NCBI GenBank assembly: GCA_038237475.1
Contig: JBBRYS010000001.1
Location: 310,001-374,000 of the forward strand
Direction of reading: 5' to 3'
From: JAOAPY01 sp038237475
GTDB taxonomy: Bacteria; Acidobacteriota; Blastocatellia; Pyrinomonadales; Pyrinomonadaceae
Length of the DNA stretch: 64,000 bases
The translations under genes were made by a program, and so were the position numbers. Shown here piece after piece: positions 8,456 to 16,272 of the stretch. The notes under the pieces are model-generated. The model did no database searches and was not told the origin of the DNA. It was given only the letters and a program-made list of their open reading frames with translations. How positions within the stretch are numbered: position 1 is the stretch's first letter; each line of letters opens with the position of its first letter.

Positions 8456-9391
8456 TCAAGCGACCTCTGCGCGCTCCACATGTTTTGACACTGAAGGAGC
8501 AATGGCCTGGGCAATCGCCATGTTCTCGGCCTCGCTAAGACTCGATATTACAAACACCGCGTGACGCGCCGTCTCGAAATGCGCGACCCGATAAACATCC
8601 GATCCAGCACTGGCTATCGACTCCTCGTTGCTTGCGCCAAGGGCGTTTTGCTCAGAAGACTGCGCGGCGCCAACCGCAGTTACCAGCACCGAAACCAGTT
8701 GGTCATGATACTTAAGAATCACATGACCGAAGCGCTGCCCATTGATTATGCACGAGTGTGCCTCGAGCAGCGTTGTGCCGCCAGGCAGTTGACCATCTGA
8801 CATTACTGCCTGAACGAGATTGATGTAAGCGCGATCATAGCGGCGGCCACCCTCATCAAGATCGATGGGCCTTTCCTTCAGACGATGGTTGATTGCGCAG
8901 TCGCGGTGATCGCCGATGGCGTTCTCGGTTAACGACGCACTTACGAGGGCCCGCCCAGTTGAGTTTGACGACTCGCTTCCCCCAGTGGACGATTTTGTCC
9001 CTTGACCCGCTTCGGTAACAATGTTGGGCTGCACACTTGAGCGCTGTTGAATAGCCCTGAAGCCCAGGGCGGCAGCAATCACCAGTGAAGCGGCAATCGC
9101 CACGTATGCGGCCCATCGGGCGCCGGTGCTCCGAAATGAAGAGCGCGGAGAGCGCAGCATAACGTTGCGCAGTTCGTCCCGCAGCTTCCCGGTAAACTCG
9201 TCGGGTATTTGCAATTCCGCCGCCTGCTGAAATCCCTTGCGCAACTTGCTACGCAATTCCCGTCGCGCCGTCAGCTCATGGCGGCAATCAGCGCACGACT
9301 CCAAGTGCCTGATTAAGTCATGGTTCGTTTCAATCAAGAGTTCATCGCTGAGATACGAGTCAGCAAGCTCGCGGAAATCACTACACTGCAT
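8456..9391 (-). CDS. Membrane anti-sigma factor with N-terminal zinc-finger (zf-HC2-like)
   Basis: A 311-residue protein. Residues 1-45 carry the anti-sigma zinc motif (HDLIRHLESCADCRHEL, the HxxxCxxC pattern). One membrane helix follows at about 108-128 (AAYVAIAASLVIAAALGF), then a C-terminal domain (about 160-310) outside the membrane. The ATG at 9391 was chosen because GGAGGGAAG precedes it and it overlaps the sigma gene by 11 bases, implying translational coupling. By family it holds the ECF sigma factor inactive until a signal arrives. The long C-terminal domain, rather like a sensor, ends in AIAPSVSKHVERAEVA; its ligand is unknown. Confidence 0.85.
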   Translation of the reverse strand: MQCSDFRELADSYLSDELLIETNHDLIRHLESCADCRHELTARRELRSKLRKGFQQAAELQIPDEFTGKLRDELRNVMLRSPRSSFRSTGARWAAYVAIAASLVIAAALGFRAIQQRSSVQPNIVTEAGQGTKSSTGGSESSNSTGRALVSASLTENAIGDHRDCAINHRLKERPIDLDEGGRRYDRAYINLVQAVMSDGQLPGGTTLLEAHSCIINGQRFGHVILKYHDQLVSVLVTAVGAAQSSEQNALGASNEESIASAGSDVYRVAHFETARHAVFVISSLSEAENMAIAQAIAPSVSKHVERAEVA

Positions 9392-9929
9392 TGGACTTCC
9401 CTCCTTCGTGGCCGATACCCCGCGCATTTGCATAGGCTGAGAGTTCCGCACGCAGCAGTCTGCGGCCTCGGTGTAAGCGGGACATCACCGTGCCGGTGGG
9501 AATTAGAAGCGCTTCAGCGATCTCTTTGTAGGTCATGTCTTCCACATCCGAGAGGATTACTACTTCCTGAAACTGTAGTGGCAGGCGTTTGAGCGCTTCC
9601 AATACCTCTTGCTCAGTAATGTTCTGGGGAGTCGACGCCACGAACGCCGTTGTCTCAGCTATCTTCTCCTCGGTATCGCTGACGATATGAAGACGACTTT
9701 CGCTGCGTCTCCGTTTCCAGAGCACGTGATACATGATTTTGATCAGCCAGGCCCGACAGTTTGTTCCCTTCTCATAACGATGAAACGACCGCAACGCCTG
9801 CACGAAAGTCTCTTGCACCAGATCCTCAGCTCTATCACGGTCCCGCAACAGCCACTTGGCCATGCGATAGAGGTCCGCCTGGTACGGTAATGCTTCGCCT
9901 TCAAACGAAGCCCACTCAGCGAACCGCAT
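9381..9929 (-). CDS. ECF-family RNA polymerase sigma factor
   Basis: Sigma-70 region 2 (RMAKWLLRDRDRAEDLVQET, then FHRYEKGTNCRAWLIKIMYH) and region 4 (LPLQFQEVVILSDVEDMTY, then TGTVMSRLHRGRRLLR) are both complete in about 180 residues, the normal ECF length. The ATG at 9929 is preferred over a TTG at 9956 because family homology begins there. It is the first gene of a minus-strand unit with its anti-sigma factor (11-base overlap) and probably the Sec peroxiredoxin. ECF factors of this R/SigE-like architecture often answer oxidative or envelope stress; here the adjacent peroxidase supports that. Confidence 0.92.
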   Translation of the reverse strand: MRFAEWASFEGEALPYQADLYRMAKWLLRDRDRAEDLVQETFVQALRSFHRYEKGTNCRAWLIKIMYHVLWKRRRSESRLHIVSDTEEKIAETTAFVASTPQNITEQEVLEALKRLPLQFQEVVILSDVEDMTYKEIAEALLIPTGTVMSRLHRGRRLLRAELSAYANARGIGHEGGKSNAV

Positions 9930-10094
9930 ATCTTCTCGATTGGACCTGAATCTCAAACCGTCAGCCTTTGTATCCGCTCCTCATTTCTAGCTCCCGTCAA
10001 TCAATACCAATCGTTGACTCTTTTATTCCCGGTCGGAAGGCTGAAACCGACGCCGGCGATCTCCAGCCACCAACTCCCCTTAGTCAACTCAAGC

Positions 10095-11153
10095 TCAGTC
10101 GCGCGCAATCACCACCGTGGTGCAGGCGCTGCCTATCTTTGGCAGGTCGCGAGCGGGCGCCATTTCAAAATCTAGTCGCGGACGGTCTCCGCGGATGATT
10201 GGGCAGTAGCAGTCGGGCTGGTCGAGAGCGTTTTGCAGAGCGCGACGTCCGGCACATCCGCCCCAACACGTCTCGCGAAACTCGCAGGCCTCGCAAGCCT
10301 GCGGTAGCGTGCGCGCTGCGACAAATGGTGGCGTGCTCAGAATCTCTTCGCCGACTTCGAGCAGCTGCGAAAGAGGCCCACCAATGCCCGGCCAGTACAC
10401 GCAAGGCTGTATAGTGCCCCGCGGTGTCACCCGTATGGTTGAAACGCCGCAACCACACTTGCCTTCCCGAGGCGAAAGGCCCAACATCGCGCGCACCAGC
10501 GGCTCGCCAACCGAAACCACATTAGTCGCGGCAAACAGCCGGCGAAATCCTTCCCAGTATTCATCGTAAGTCAAAGCATAGGTGTCGGTCCTTACCGATT
10601 GATAGACGTTTATGCGCAGCGGCGCGTCGAACTTCTTCGCCACTTGCGCCACCTCGGCGAGCTTCAGATAGTTCGGCTTCATCATCACCGCGATGATCGT
10701 TACCGGCACGCCCAGACGGCGGCAGCGCGCTGCCTGCTCCTGGATCAGCTTCCAGTTGCCCGCACCACGTTGCGCGTCCTGCTCTGCTTCAGTGGCATAG
10801 TCCAGAGAGAATTCGATATCGTGAAAGGCGCGAACGTGTTCGTCGTCCAGAACGGCAATGCTGTGGCCATTCGAGGTGATTGTCAGTTTAACGGTCTGGG
10901 CGCGCAGAAAGTCGAGGATCGCGAGGAATTCCGGATGCATCCCGTTCTCGCCTGTGCCGAGATTCACCGAGCGCACCGGCAAGCGATCGATGATCTCGCG
11001 CACTTCATCCAACGTGAGTCGATCTATCCGATTCGGATCGCGATAACAGAACGAACAGGCAAGATTGCATTCGTTGGTCAGCCCGAGGCCAAGCGCAAAC
11101 CCTGGCGCCGCGTCGCGCATTTCTTCCGACAATCCTGCTTTAGTAAAGGACAT
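10095..11153 (-). CDS. SPASM-domain radical SAM protein
   Basis: A 352-residue protein with the radical SAM [4Fe-4S] motif CNLACSFC (about residues 30-37) and a C-terminal cysteine-rich SPASM/twitch region (GKCGCG, CEACEFRETCWGGCAG, CYCP; about 233-330) for auxiliary clusters. Family members modify peptides or proteins, or act as maturases. No obvious short precursor peptide gene is adjacent. It is the last gene of a minus-strand run: Sec peroxiredoxin (12987-13478), permease, DoxX protein, then this. The substrate is unknown; a role in maturing a product of the neighbouring redox genes is only a guess. Confidence 0.85.
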   Translation of the reverse strand: MSFTKAGLSEEMRDAAPGFALGLGLTNECNLACSFCYRDPNRIDRLTLDEVREIIDRLPVRSVNLGTGENGMHPEFLAILDFLRAQTVKLTITSNGHSIAVLDDEHVRAFHDIEFSLDYATEAEQDAQRGAGNWKLIQEQAARCRRLGVPVTIIAVMMKPNYLKLAEVAQVAKKFDAPLRINVYQSVRTDTYALTYDEYWEGFRRLFAATNVVSVGEPLVRAMLGLSPREGKCGCGVSTIRVTPRGTIQPCVYWPGIGGPLSQLLEVGEEILSTPPFVAARTLPQACEACEFRETCWGGCAGRRALQNALDQPDCYCPIIRGDRPRLDFEMAPARDLPKIGSACTTVVIARD

Positions 11154-11218
11154 CGATTAAGCCCTGGTGGCGCGGAACGATGGCGAGACCGGCTGTTGCG
11201 CACGAATGGAAGAGCAGC

Positions 11219-11860
11219 TTAGCTGATCCAGATAATCGCGCGCCCAACAAGTCCCGTTGAAGGCGTCGCCTTGGTTGCGAACAATGCGTCAACACCGAGC
11301 GAGCGCCCGGCTCGCAGGAAAAGGAAGAAGCCGTGGAGCAAGATCAAGAAGAAGTAGGTCCATGGCCACTCATTCGGCCGGTTATAAAGACCGAGCCACA
11401 GATTGATAGCCATTAACGTGCCGACCAGCCCGCCGAGCCGCGTGAACAAGCCTAACATGAGTGAGACGGCGATAAACGTCTCGCCCGCCCACACCTGAAA
11501 CGCGAACAGGCTGAAGTGTGGCAGCATCAGGTCGTTGACGAGTGAGGCGTGCGGCTTGAAGGCTGCATACTTGCCCATCTCGCCCATCCAGTAGCGCAAG
11601 CCGCCGCTGCCGTCAGGATTGTCAGTAAAAGATGGCGGCAGCTTCCAGAGCATCTGCTGGAACCACATTCCGCCGACAAAGAGTCGCGCCAGCCACGTGT
11701 AGATCTTCGCGCTTGTTCGCTGTTCCGGGTTGCGCACTAAGTTGAATACTGCGATGACTACACTCGCGATCACCAAACCGATGAAGACGTAGATCGGAAG
11801 CCGACCGTGCAGCGTGCTGCTTTGGAGAAACTGGAAAAGATCATGAAGTGGATTGGACAT
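11219..11860 (-). CDS. DoxX/DoxD-like membrane protein
   Basis: A 213-residue membrane protein with about five hydrophobic segments (around residues 23-42, 66-80, 120-140, 145-165, 172-190). It has the DoxX-type features of a tryptophan-rich N-terminal half and GLFTRLGGLVGTLMAINLWL. DoxX/DoxD proteins are linked to thiosulfate:quinone oxidoreduction or to membrane oxidative-stress complexes. It begins 16 bp after the permease stop, so the two are cotranscribed. In this context it may pass electrons between quinone and the thiol/selenol proteins; this is inference. Confidence 0.75.
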   Translation of the reverse strand: MSNPLHDLFQFLQSSTLHGRLPIYVFIGLVIASVVIAVFNLVRNPEQRTSAKIYTWLARLFVGGMWFQQMLWKLPPSFTDNPDGSGGLRYWMGEMGKYAAFKPHASLVNDLMLPHFSLFAFQVWAGETFIAVSLMLGLFTRLGGLVGTLMAINLWLGLYNRPNEWPWTYFFLILLHGFFLFLRAGRSLGVDALFATKATPSTGLVGRAIIWIS

Positions 11861-11876
11861 AACTGCTCCTTCAATA

Positions 11877-12935
11877 TCAGAAGAGACTTACCAAGAGCCC
11901 TGCAGCGACTGCGAGCACGAATATAGTAAAGGCAACCGAGCTCGCCACTTTCCAATTGGTCGAGCGCGCGATCGTAAAAAGCGACGGCAGATTAACCGCA
12001 GGACCCGCAATGAGCATGGCAACCGCGGCTCCAGCCGGCGCGCCCGCCGCGAGCAAGATCAAAGCCAACGGAATCTCAAAGAAGGTAGGCATTGCCAGCG
12101 GGACCGCAATCAGAGCAACAGCGACAATCGCCAGTGTCTGTCCTCCGGTCGAGGCAAAAACGCCCACCGGCAGCCACAGCGCAATGGCCATGGAAATCAA
12201 CACGCCTACGGCTATCAATGGCACTGTTCGCACAGCCACTTGCAAGCACGAGCGCAGGAATGCTGTGAATACCGGTCGTGGGCTTTCTTCCTCGCTAGTT
12301 GGACAATCAATCGGTCTGAGGCTGAACAGTTTGTCTATCAAGAGTCCTGTCAGGAACACGGCCAGGCCGGCCATCACCAGACGAGTCGTCGCAATGCGGT
12401 GGTCAAACAGCATGAACGTCAGTATGAGCGCAGCCGGATTCAGCGACGGCGCCGCAAGCATGACGGCCAGCGATGGCCCCAGGCGCGATGATCGTTCGTA
12501 GACGCCGGAGAAGACGGGAGCCGCGCAGCATGAGCAGAGCATTAGTGGCGCGCCGGCAAGTCCGGCAACCAACTGTGATCGTATTTGACCGGTTCCCAGA
12601 GCCTGAGCCAACCAGCGTGGCGGCACGAGCGCGCGGACGGCTCCACTGATCAGGATGCCAAACAGTAACGCGGGCCAGATCGCTAAGAAGTAATTCATCG
12701 AGCGGGCGATAACGTTAACCCGAGCAGAACTGCCGGGCACCGGAACGACATTAACGCGTGGTTGAAACGCTCCGGTATTTCGTACCCTCTCGATCACGGC
12801 AAGCGCTGCAGTTCCCTTGTAAACCAGGAGAGCTCCCACGATCACCAGCAGGAGCATCACTGCGTAAATGACTTTACGATTGCCGCTCGCCGCCGCGCGC
12901 GTAGCTGTATTTTGACTGGAGAGATTGTCGATGAT
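11877..12935 (-). CDS. UPF0718/ArsP-like permease, apparent ATC start
   Basis: A multi-pass permease (about eight helices) with the signature GAPLMLCSCCAAPVFSG and PSLNPAALILTF, typical of the DUF318/UPF0718 permease family that includes ArsP organoarsenical exporters. The first GTG/ATG codons (12860 and 12857) have no ribosome binding site and would start inside the first hydrophobic helix. A strong GAGGAGG at 12942-12948 is followed 6 or 9 bases later by in-frame ATC codons (12935, 12932), giving the N-terminus IIDNLSSQNTATRAAASGNR, which looks natural. An in-frame stop lies just above. It is 51 bp downstream of a Sec peroxiredoxin and cotranscribed with DoxX. The substrate is unknown; the CSCC motif suggests a thiophilic ligand. 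Confidence 0.8.
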   Translation of the reverse strand: MIDNLSSQNTATRAAASGNRKVIYAVMLLLVIVGALLVYKGTAALAVIERVRNTGAFQPRVNVVPVPGSSARVNVIARSMNYFLAIWPALLFGILISGAVRALVPPRWLAQALGTGQIRSQLVAGLAGAPLMLCSCCAAPVFSGVYERSSRLGPSLAVMLAAPSLNPAALILTFMLFDHRIATTRLVMAGLAVFLTGLLIDKLFSLRPIDCPTSEEESPRPVFTAFLRSCLQVAVRTVPLIAVGVLISMAIALWLPVGVFASTGGQTLAIVAVALIAVPLAMPTFFEIPLALILLAAGAPAGAAVAMLIAGPAVNLPSLFTIARSTNWKVASSVAFTIFVLAVAAGLLVSLF

Positions 12936-12986
12936 GCTGTGCCTCCTCTATTAGCGCGTTAACCTTTACTATTCGGAATCTACTAT

Positions 12987-13478
12987 TCAGCCTGTTACGC
13001 AAATGTTTTTTAGCTCGTCGAGAATGGTGCTCATCTTGACGCGGAAGAAGTAATTCTGCCGGACCTCGACAAAGCGGGCTATGCCGGCCCGGTCAATGAT
13101 GTAGATGGACGGATGAGGAATGCCACGCTTGTAAGGCGTCCAATCGTTCTTAACACCATACTGGAGTATCACGTCTCCCTTCTCATCCGCTAGCATGGGA
13201 AACAGTGTTTCTGTCTTCGCCTTGTACTTGCGCAGCGAATCCGGAGAGTCAGGCGAGACTGTCAGCACTTCCGCACCGAGCTGCTTGATCTGATCGTAAA
13301 CCTGACGCACCTTGCCCAGGTGCAGCAAGCACAACGGTCACCACATGCCTCGATAAAACAGAAGCACGATATTCTGTTTAGCGGCAAAGTTAGCCGGGCC
13401 TAACAACTGTCCCGAAGCGGCTTCCACGAGTGCGAAGTCAAACGCCTTATCGCCCGGCTTGAGGATTCCAGTGCCCAT
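12987..13478 (-). CDS. Peroxiredoxin-like protein with selenocysteine (third copy)
   Basis: The frame from the ATG at 13478 (GGAGGGCGAGTG upstream) to 12987 is 163 residues with one internal TGA at 13340-13338. The N-terminus reads MGTGILKPGDKAFDFALVE; the active site is YRGMW-U-PLC, with U at the peroxidatic position. Then follow VLTVSPDSPDSLRKY, FPMLADEKGDVI and GIPHPSIYIIDRAG. There is no signal peptide, so unlike the other two copies it should be cytoplasmic. A 6-bp hairpin with a G-rich loop follows the TGA. It is the first gene of the run with permease, DoxX and radical SAM protein. Confidence 0.9.
13307..13323 (-). promoter_or_regulatory. Putative SECIS hairpin of the third Sec peroxiredoxin
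   Basis: GCACCT-GGGCA-AGGTGC on the minus strand forms a perfect 6-bp stem with a G-rich 5-nt loop, starting 17 nt after the first base of the TGA at 13340. Position and loop fit a bacterial SECIS. Confidence 0.6.
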
Positions 13479-13568
13479 CACTCGCCCTCCATGAACTTCA
13501 TATTATTTCCGAAGACTCTTCACAAGCTGAAAGACTAAAGACTCGCGAGACTCGCGCGTCTGGTTCGC

Positions 13569-13854
13569 CTAGCCCGGATTATTTATGAGTGCCGTCGGTA
13601 TCGAGCCGGCGGAGCAGGCGTCGGCATAAAGCCTGGGGCGTGAGCCCCAGGAAAACCAGCGGCCAAAGTCAGTAAGCCCGTGAAACGGGCGACAGCTTTT
13701 TGATCTCTTAGAACGATGGAGCAATGCCACACGCTGTCGCCCGCTTCGGTCGATTGCTTCGCTTTCGACCTGGGGCTTACGCCCCAGGCTTTATGCCGAC
13801 GCCTGCTCCGCAGGCTCGCCACCAAAGGAACACTTCGTGAATAATCCGGGCTAG
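13569..13854. repeat. 286-bp palindromic REP/MITE-like element
   Basis: Perfect 15-bp terminal inverted repeats (CTAGCCCGGATTATT at 13569-13583 and its complement at 13840-13854) enclose large internal inverted repeats. These include a CCTGGGGC...GCCCCAGG hairpin on each side and the arms GGAGCAGGCGTCGGCATAAA and its complement. The whole unit can fold back on itself. No coding sequence lies inside. Each end begins or finishes with CTAG. It fits a non-autonomous palindromic repeat lying between the Sec peroxiredoxin and the DUF1223 gene. Confidence 0.8.
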
Positions 13855-13902
13855 TAGGCTGCGGAAAAACTGGACTATTCCGTCAGATTCTTAGGGGCTG
13901 CT

Positions 13903-14751
13903 TCACTTCGCAGCCAGTTCGATCGCCTGCGCGCCCAGCACATGTCGGCTGATGCGTTCCTGCACGATGACGACGGCGCGCAGTTTGTCGCGTCGCCAGC
14001 TATTCGAGATGTTCACGACGGGCGCGGCCGTGAAAAGAGTCTCGTCTTTCGTCCCGCTGATGCTGCCGATGGTAGTGAGTTGTCGCACGACCGCAGTGTG
14101 GCGCAAGTTACGTCCGGCATTCTCGCCCCTGGCGACGCTTGAACTGAGATCACTCTCCGTAATAGCCAGTAACACTTCCGCCGTATCGCCGGCGGTGATT
14201 GCCGGAATGTCCTCGACGCGCACCGTGAACTGTACCGTCCCGCTTTCCCTCGTCTCAGTATTCGGGGTAATTTCGATCTGTACTTTAGCTTTCGGCGAAC
14301 TCGCCGCCTCTGTAATCGCTTCACGCGCTTTTGTCGCGTTGCTTCCGACGAATTCCAAGCGACCGTCAACGACCATTTGCGGTGTGTACACGCCGTCGCG
14401 CCCGAACGCTTCTGCGTAGCTGCTCTGCCTGGCGCTGAACTGGGCCGATGAATAAGGGTCGCGCCAGCCAAGTTGATTCCAGTAATCAACATGCTGACTC
14501 AACGCGATGACGTTCGCGCCCGGAATAGATTGCTCCTTATCGAGACGCGAAAGCAGTTGATCGGCGGGCGGGCAACTTGAACACCCTTCGGACGTGAATA
14601 GCTCCACTATCACCGGCGTTGAGTTGCTTTCATTTGGCGAGCTTGCGCTCCTAGTCGCGGGAGAAGTTGCGGTAAGTTCGTCACGATGAAAGGCGATAGA
14701 GACGGAAAAGAATCCAAGCGCCGCTGCCGCCAGAACTGCCAATAATTTCAT
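13903..14751 (-). CDS. Exported DUF1223 thioredoxin-fold protein
   Basis: A 282-residue protein with an N-terminal signal-like helix (KLLAVLAAAALGFFSVSIAF). Then comes a thioredoxin-type domain with the pair CSSCPPADQLL (about residues 55-65) after VIVELFTSEG, the hallmark of DUF1223. The segment VYTPQMVVDGRLEFVGSN (about 120-137) is also family-like. DUF1223 proteins are predicted secreted thiol-disulfide proteins of unknown role. It stands alone on the minus strand upstream of the REP element. Being surrounded by Sec redox genes, it may be a partner thiol carrier. Both active-site residues here are cysteines, not Sec. Confidence 0.85.
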   Translation of the reverse strand: MKLLAVLAAAALGFFSVSIAFHRDELTATSPATRSASSPNESNSTPVIVELFTSEGCSSCPPADQLLSRLDKEQSIPGANVIALSQHVDYWNQLGWRDPYSSAQFSARQSSYAEAFGRDGVYTPQMVVDGRLEFVGSNATKAREAITEAASSPKAKVQIEITPNTETRESGTVQFTVRVEDIPAITAGDTAEVLLAITESDLSSSVARGENAGRNLRHTAVVRQLTTIGSISGTKDETLFTAAPVVNISNSWRRDKLRAVVIVQERISRHVLGAQAIELAAK

Positions 14752-15187
14752 TTCGTGTCCCTCATTCTTGATCGGCTACCAAGAATATACCAAATGCGGC
14801 TCATCTTATTCCCACGGGTAACCCTTTCCTATGAGGAGCAATAATCGAAAAGAAACGCCAGTTGGAATAAACGGAGACAAAACGGGTATTAGTCACATGA
14901 ACCGCGCACTATTGCACTCAATCACCCGACGACCCGATCGGATGCGAATTGTTACATCCCTGGGCTGATTTCGCGCCATCGTGTACATTTACGTCTTATC
15001 CTTTTGGTTGGACGAGTCGATTTCAAAAGCCATGCACTCGCGCTTAGTTCTGGTGAATTGGTCGTTCGATCACCACCGAAATAGTCTTTTGAAAGTCGGC
15101 GGATGTGTCGAGCCGGATTGGACTTTACATCGAATCTCGGGCAGCAAATCTTGGACGAACGGTTGAGAACTCGGAGAAGCTTTAGCT
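14752..15187. other. Intergenic region between divergent units
   Basis: 436 bp between the minus-strand DUF1223 gene and the plus-strand operon starting at 15188. No convincing coding sequence was found; a 61-codon frame at 14981-15166 has no family-like sequence or ribosome binding site. The region must hold the promoter of the long plus-strand operon, but no clear -35/-10 pair was recognised. A short inverted repeat, TGGTGA...TCACCA, lies near 15052-15076. Confidence 0.5.
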
Positions 15188-15478
15188 ATGTCGCTTAAGT
15201 ATCTGAAGGAAGCAGTCATCAGCAATGACACGGAAAAGTTAATCCGGTACGTGCGCCTGCATCTCGGCGATGGCAACGAAGCCGCGGGCGGCAAAGAGAT
15301 TGATAAGGCATGGATCGAAGCGCTGAAGCTTTTGCTCGACGTGCCGACAACGAACCGCGAGTTCATTGTGAGAACTCTACAGCAACAAGACGCGGCCACA
15401 TTGGCGCATCTCTTTTTTCATCTGCACTTCTATTTTGTCCAACGTTCAGGAGAATGGATTCATGACGGCAACCTCTGA
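15188..15478 (+). CDS. Small protein of unknown function, first gene of the Sec operon
   Basis: A 96-residue, mostly helical, soluble protein (KYLKEAVISNDTEKLIRYVR, then WIEALKLLLDVPTTNREF and LHFYFVQRSGEW). It has no cysteine, no signal peptide and no membrane helix. I do not recognise the family. CGGAGAA lies 9 bases before the ATG. Its 3' end overlaps the GrdB-like selenoprotein start (15462) by 17 bases, a tight coupling that suggests they work together, for example as a small subunit or regulator of that reductase. It ends in TGATAA, a normal stop. Confidence 0.65.
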   Translation: MSLKYLKEAVISNDTEKLIRYVRLHLGDGNEAAGGKEIDKAWIEALKLLLDVPTTNREFIVRTLQQQDAATLAHLFFHLHFYFVQRSGEWIHDGNL

Positions 15479-16268
15479 TAACGCGAAGCAGTTGCGCCCG
15501 AGTCTTTGGGAGACGATCAACGAGCGTTATCCCGGCGTGATGATCACGAAGGATGACCTCATTCCCTTGGTTCGTCTTAAAAAGCCCTTGCCGGAAGCGC
15601 GCCTTACCTTTATCAGTTCCGCAGGTATTCAACCAAAGGGGACGATGCCGTTCGATGTGGTACACCCGGTCGGCGATTACAGTTTCCGGCGGGTGCCGTC
15701 CAACTCGAAAGTTGCTGACCTGGAGATTCATCAAATCAAATATCCGACGAACGGAGCTGCACGTGATCTAAATGTGATCTTCCCAATCGAGCGCTTGCAG
15801 GAACTTGCGGCGGAAGGTGTGATCGGCGCGCTGACGCCCAACTTCTTTTCGTTCATCGGTTATCAAATGGATCCACCCACGTTTGAGCGAACATTGGCCG
15901 AAGATATCGCCTCTGCGGTGGTTGCAGACGGAGCGGACGCGGCGCTGTTGTGTCCGGCTTGACCCATATGACACCAGTCCGTCGCGCTCGTGCAGCGCGC
16001 CATCGAGCGAAAAGGAATCCCGACGGTCTCAATCACAGTCGCACTCGACGTGACGGAGCATTGTAAGCCGCCGCGCGCGGTCTTTGTTCCGTTTATGATG
16101 GGGCATCACTTCGGCGTACCGTTCCATAGGGAGTTGCAAAGGCGAATAATTCTCGCCGCGTTAGATCATCTCGCCAACGCGAAACGAAGCGGCGAGGTGC
16201 TGTCGCTGCCTGTGACGTGGGCTCAGGCGCGGCAGGAAGGGATCGCAATTGAGCGACTGTTGAATTGA
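15462..16268 (+). CDS. GrdB/PrdB-like reductase subunit with two selenocysteines
   Basis: The frame continues through TGA at 15960-15962 and TGA at 15969-15971, giving 268 residues with the motif CPAUPIUHQ. It is similar in layout to the glycine/sarcosine/betaine/D-proline reductase selenoprotein B family: GIQPKGTMPFDVVHPVGD, INE and VIFPIERLQELAAEGVIGAL before the motif, then VQRAIERKGIPTVSITVALD and PPRAVFVPFMMGHHFGVPFH after it. Other members have one Sec or only cysteines at these two positions. The ATG at 15462 is preferred to 15435 because AGGAGA precedes it. A 6-bp hairpin follows the second TGA. The gene ends 4 bases before the nitrilase start. Known relatives reduce amino-acid C-N bonds with dithiol; the substrate here is unknown. 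Confidence 0.88.
15983..15999 (+). promoter_or_regulatory. Putative SECIS hairpin of the double-Sec gene
   Basis: CGCGCT-CGTGC-AGCGCG is a perfect 6-bp stem with a 5-nt loop containing GU. It starts 14 nt after the first base of the second TGA (15969) and 23 nt after that of the first. One element could serve both codons. Confidence 0.6.
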
Positions 16269-16272
16269 GAGC

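Noticed and set aside
10599..11222. 207-codon open frame antisense to the radical SAM gene
   Set aside because: It is a mirror of the strongly supported minus-strand gene; its composition shows no independent coding signal.
14981..15166. 61-codon open frame upstream of the Sec operon
   Set aside because: No ribosome binding site, no protein-like composition and no recognisable motif.
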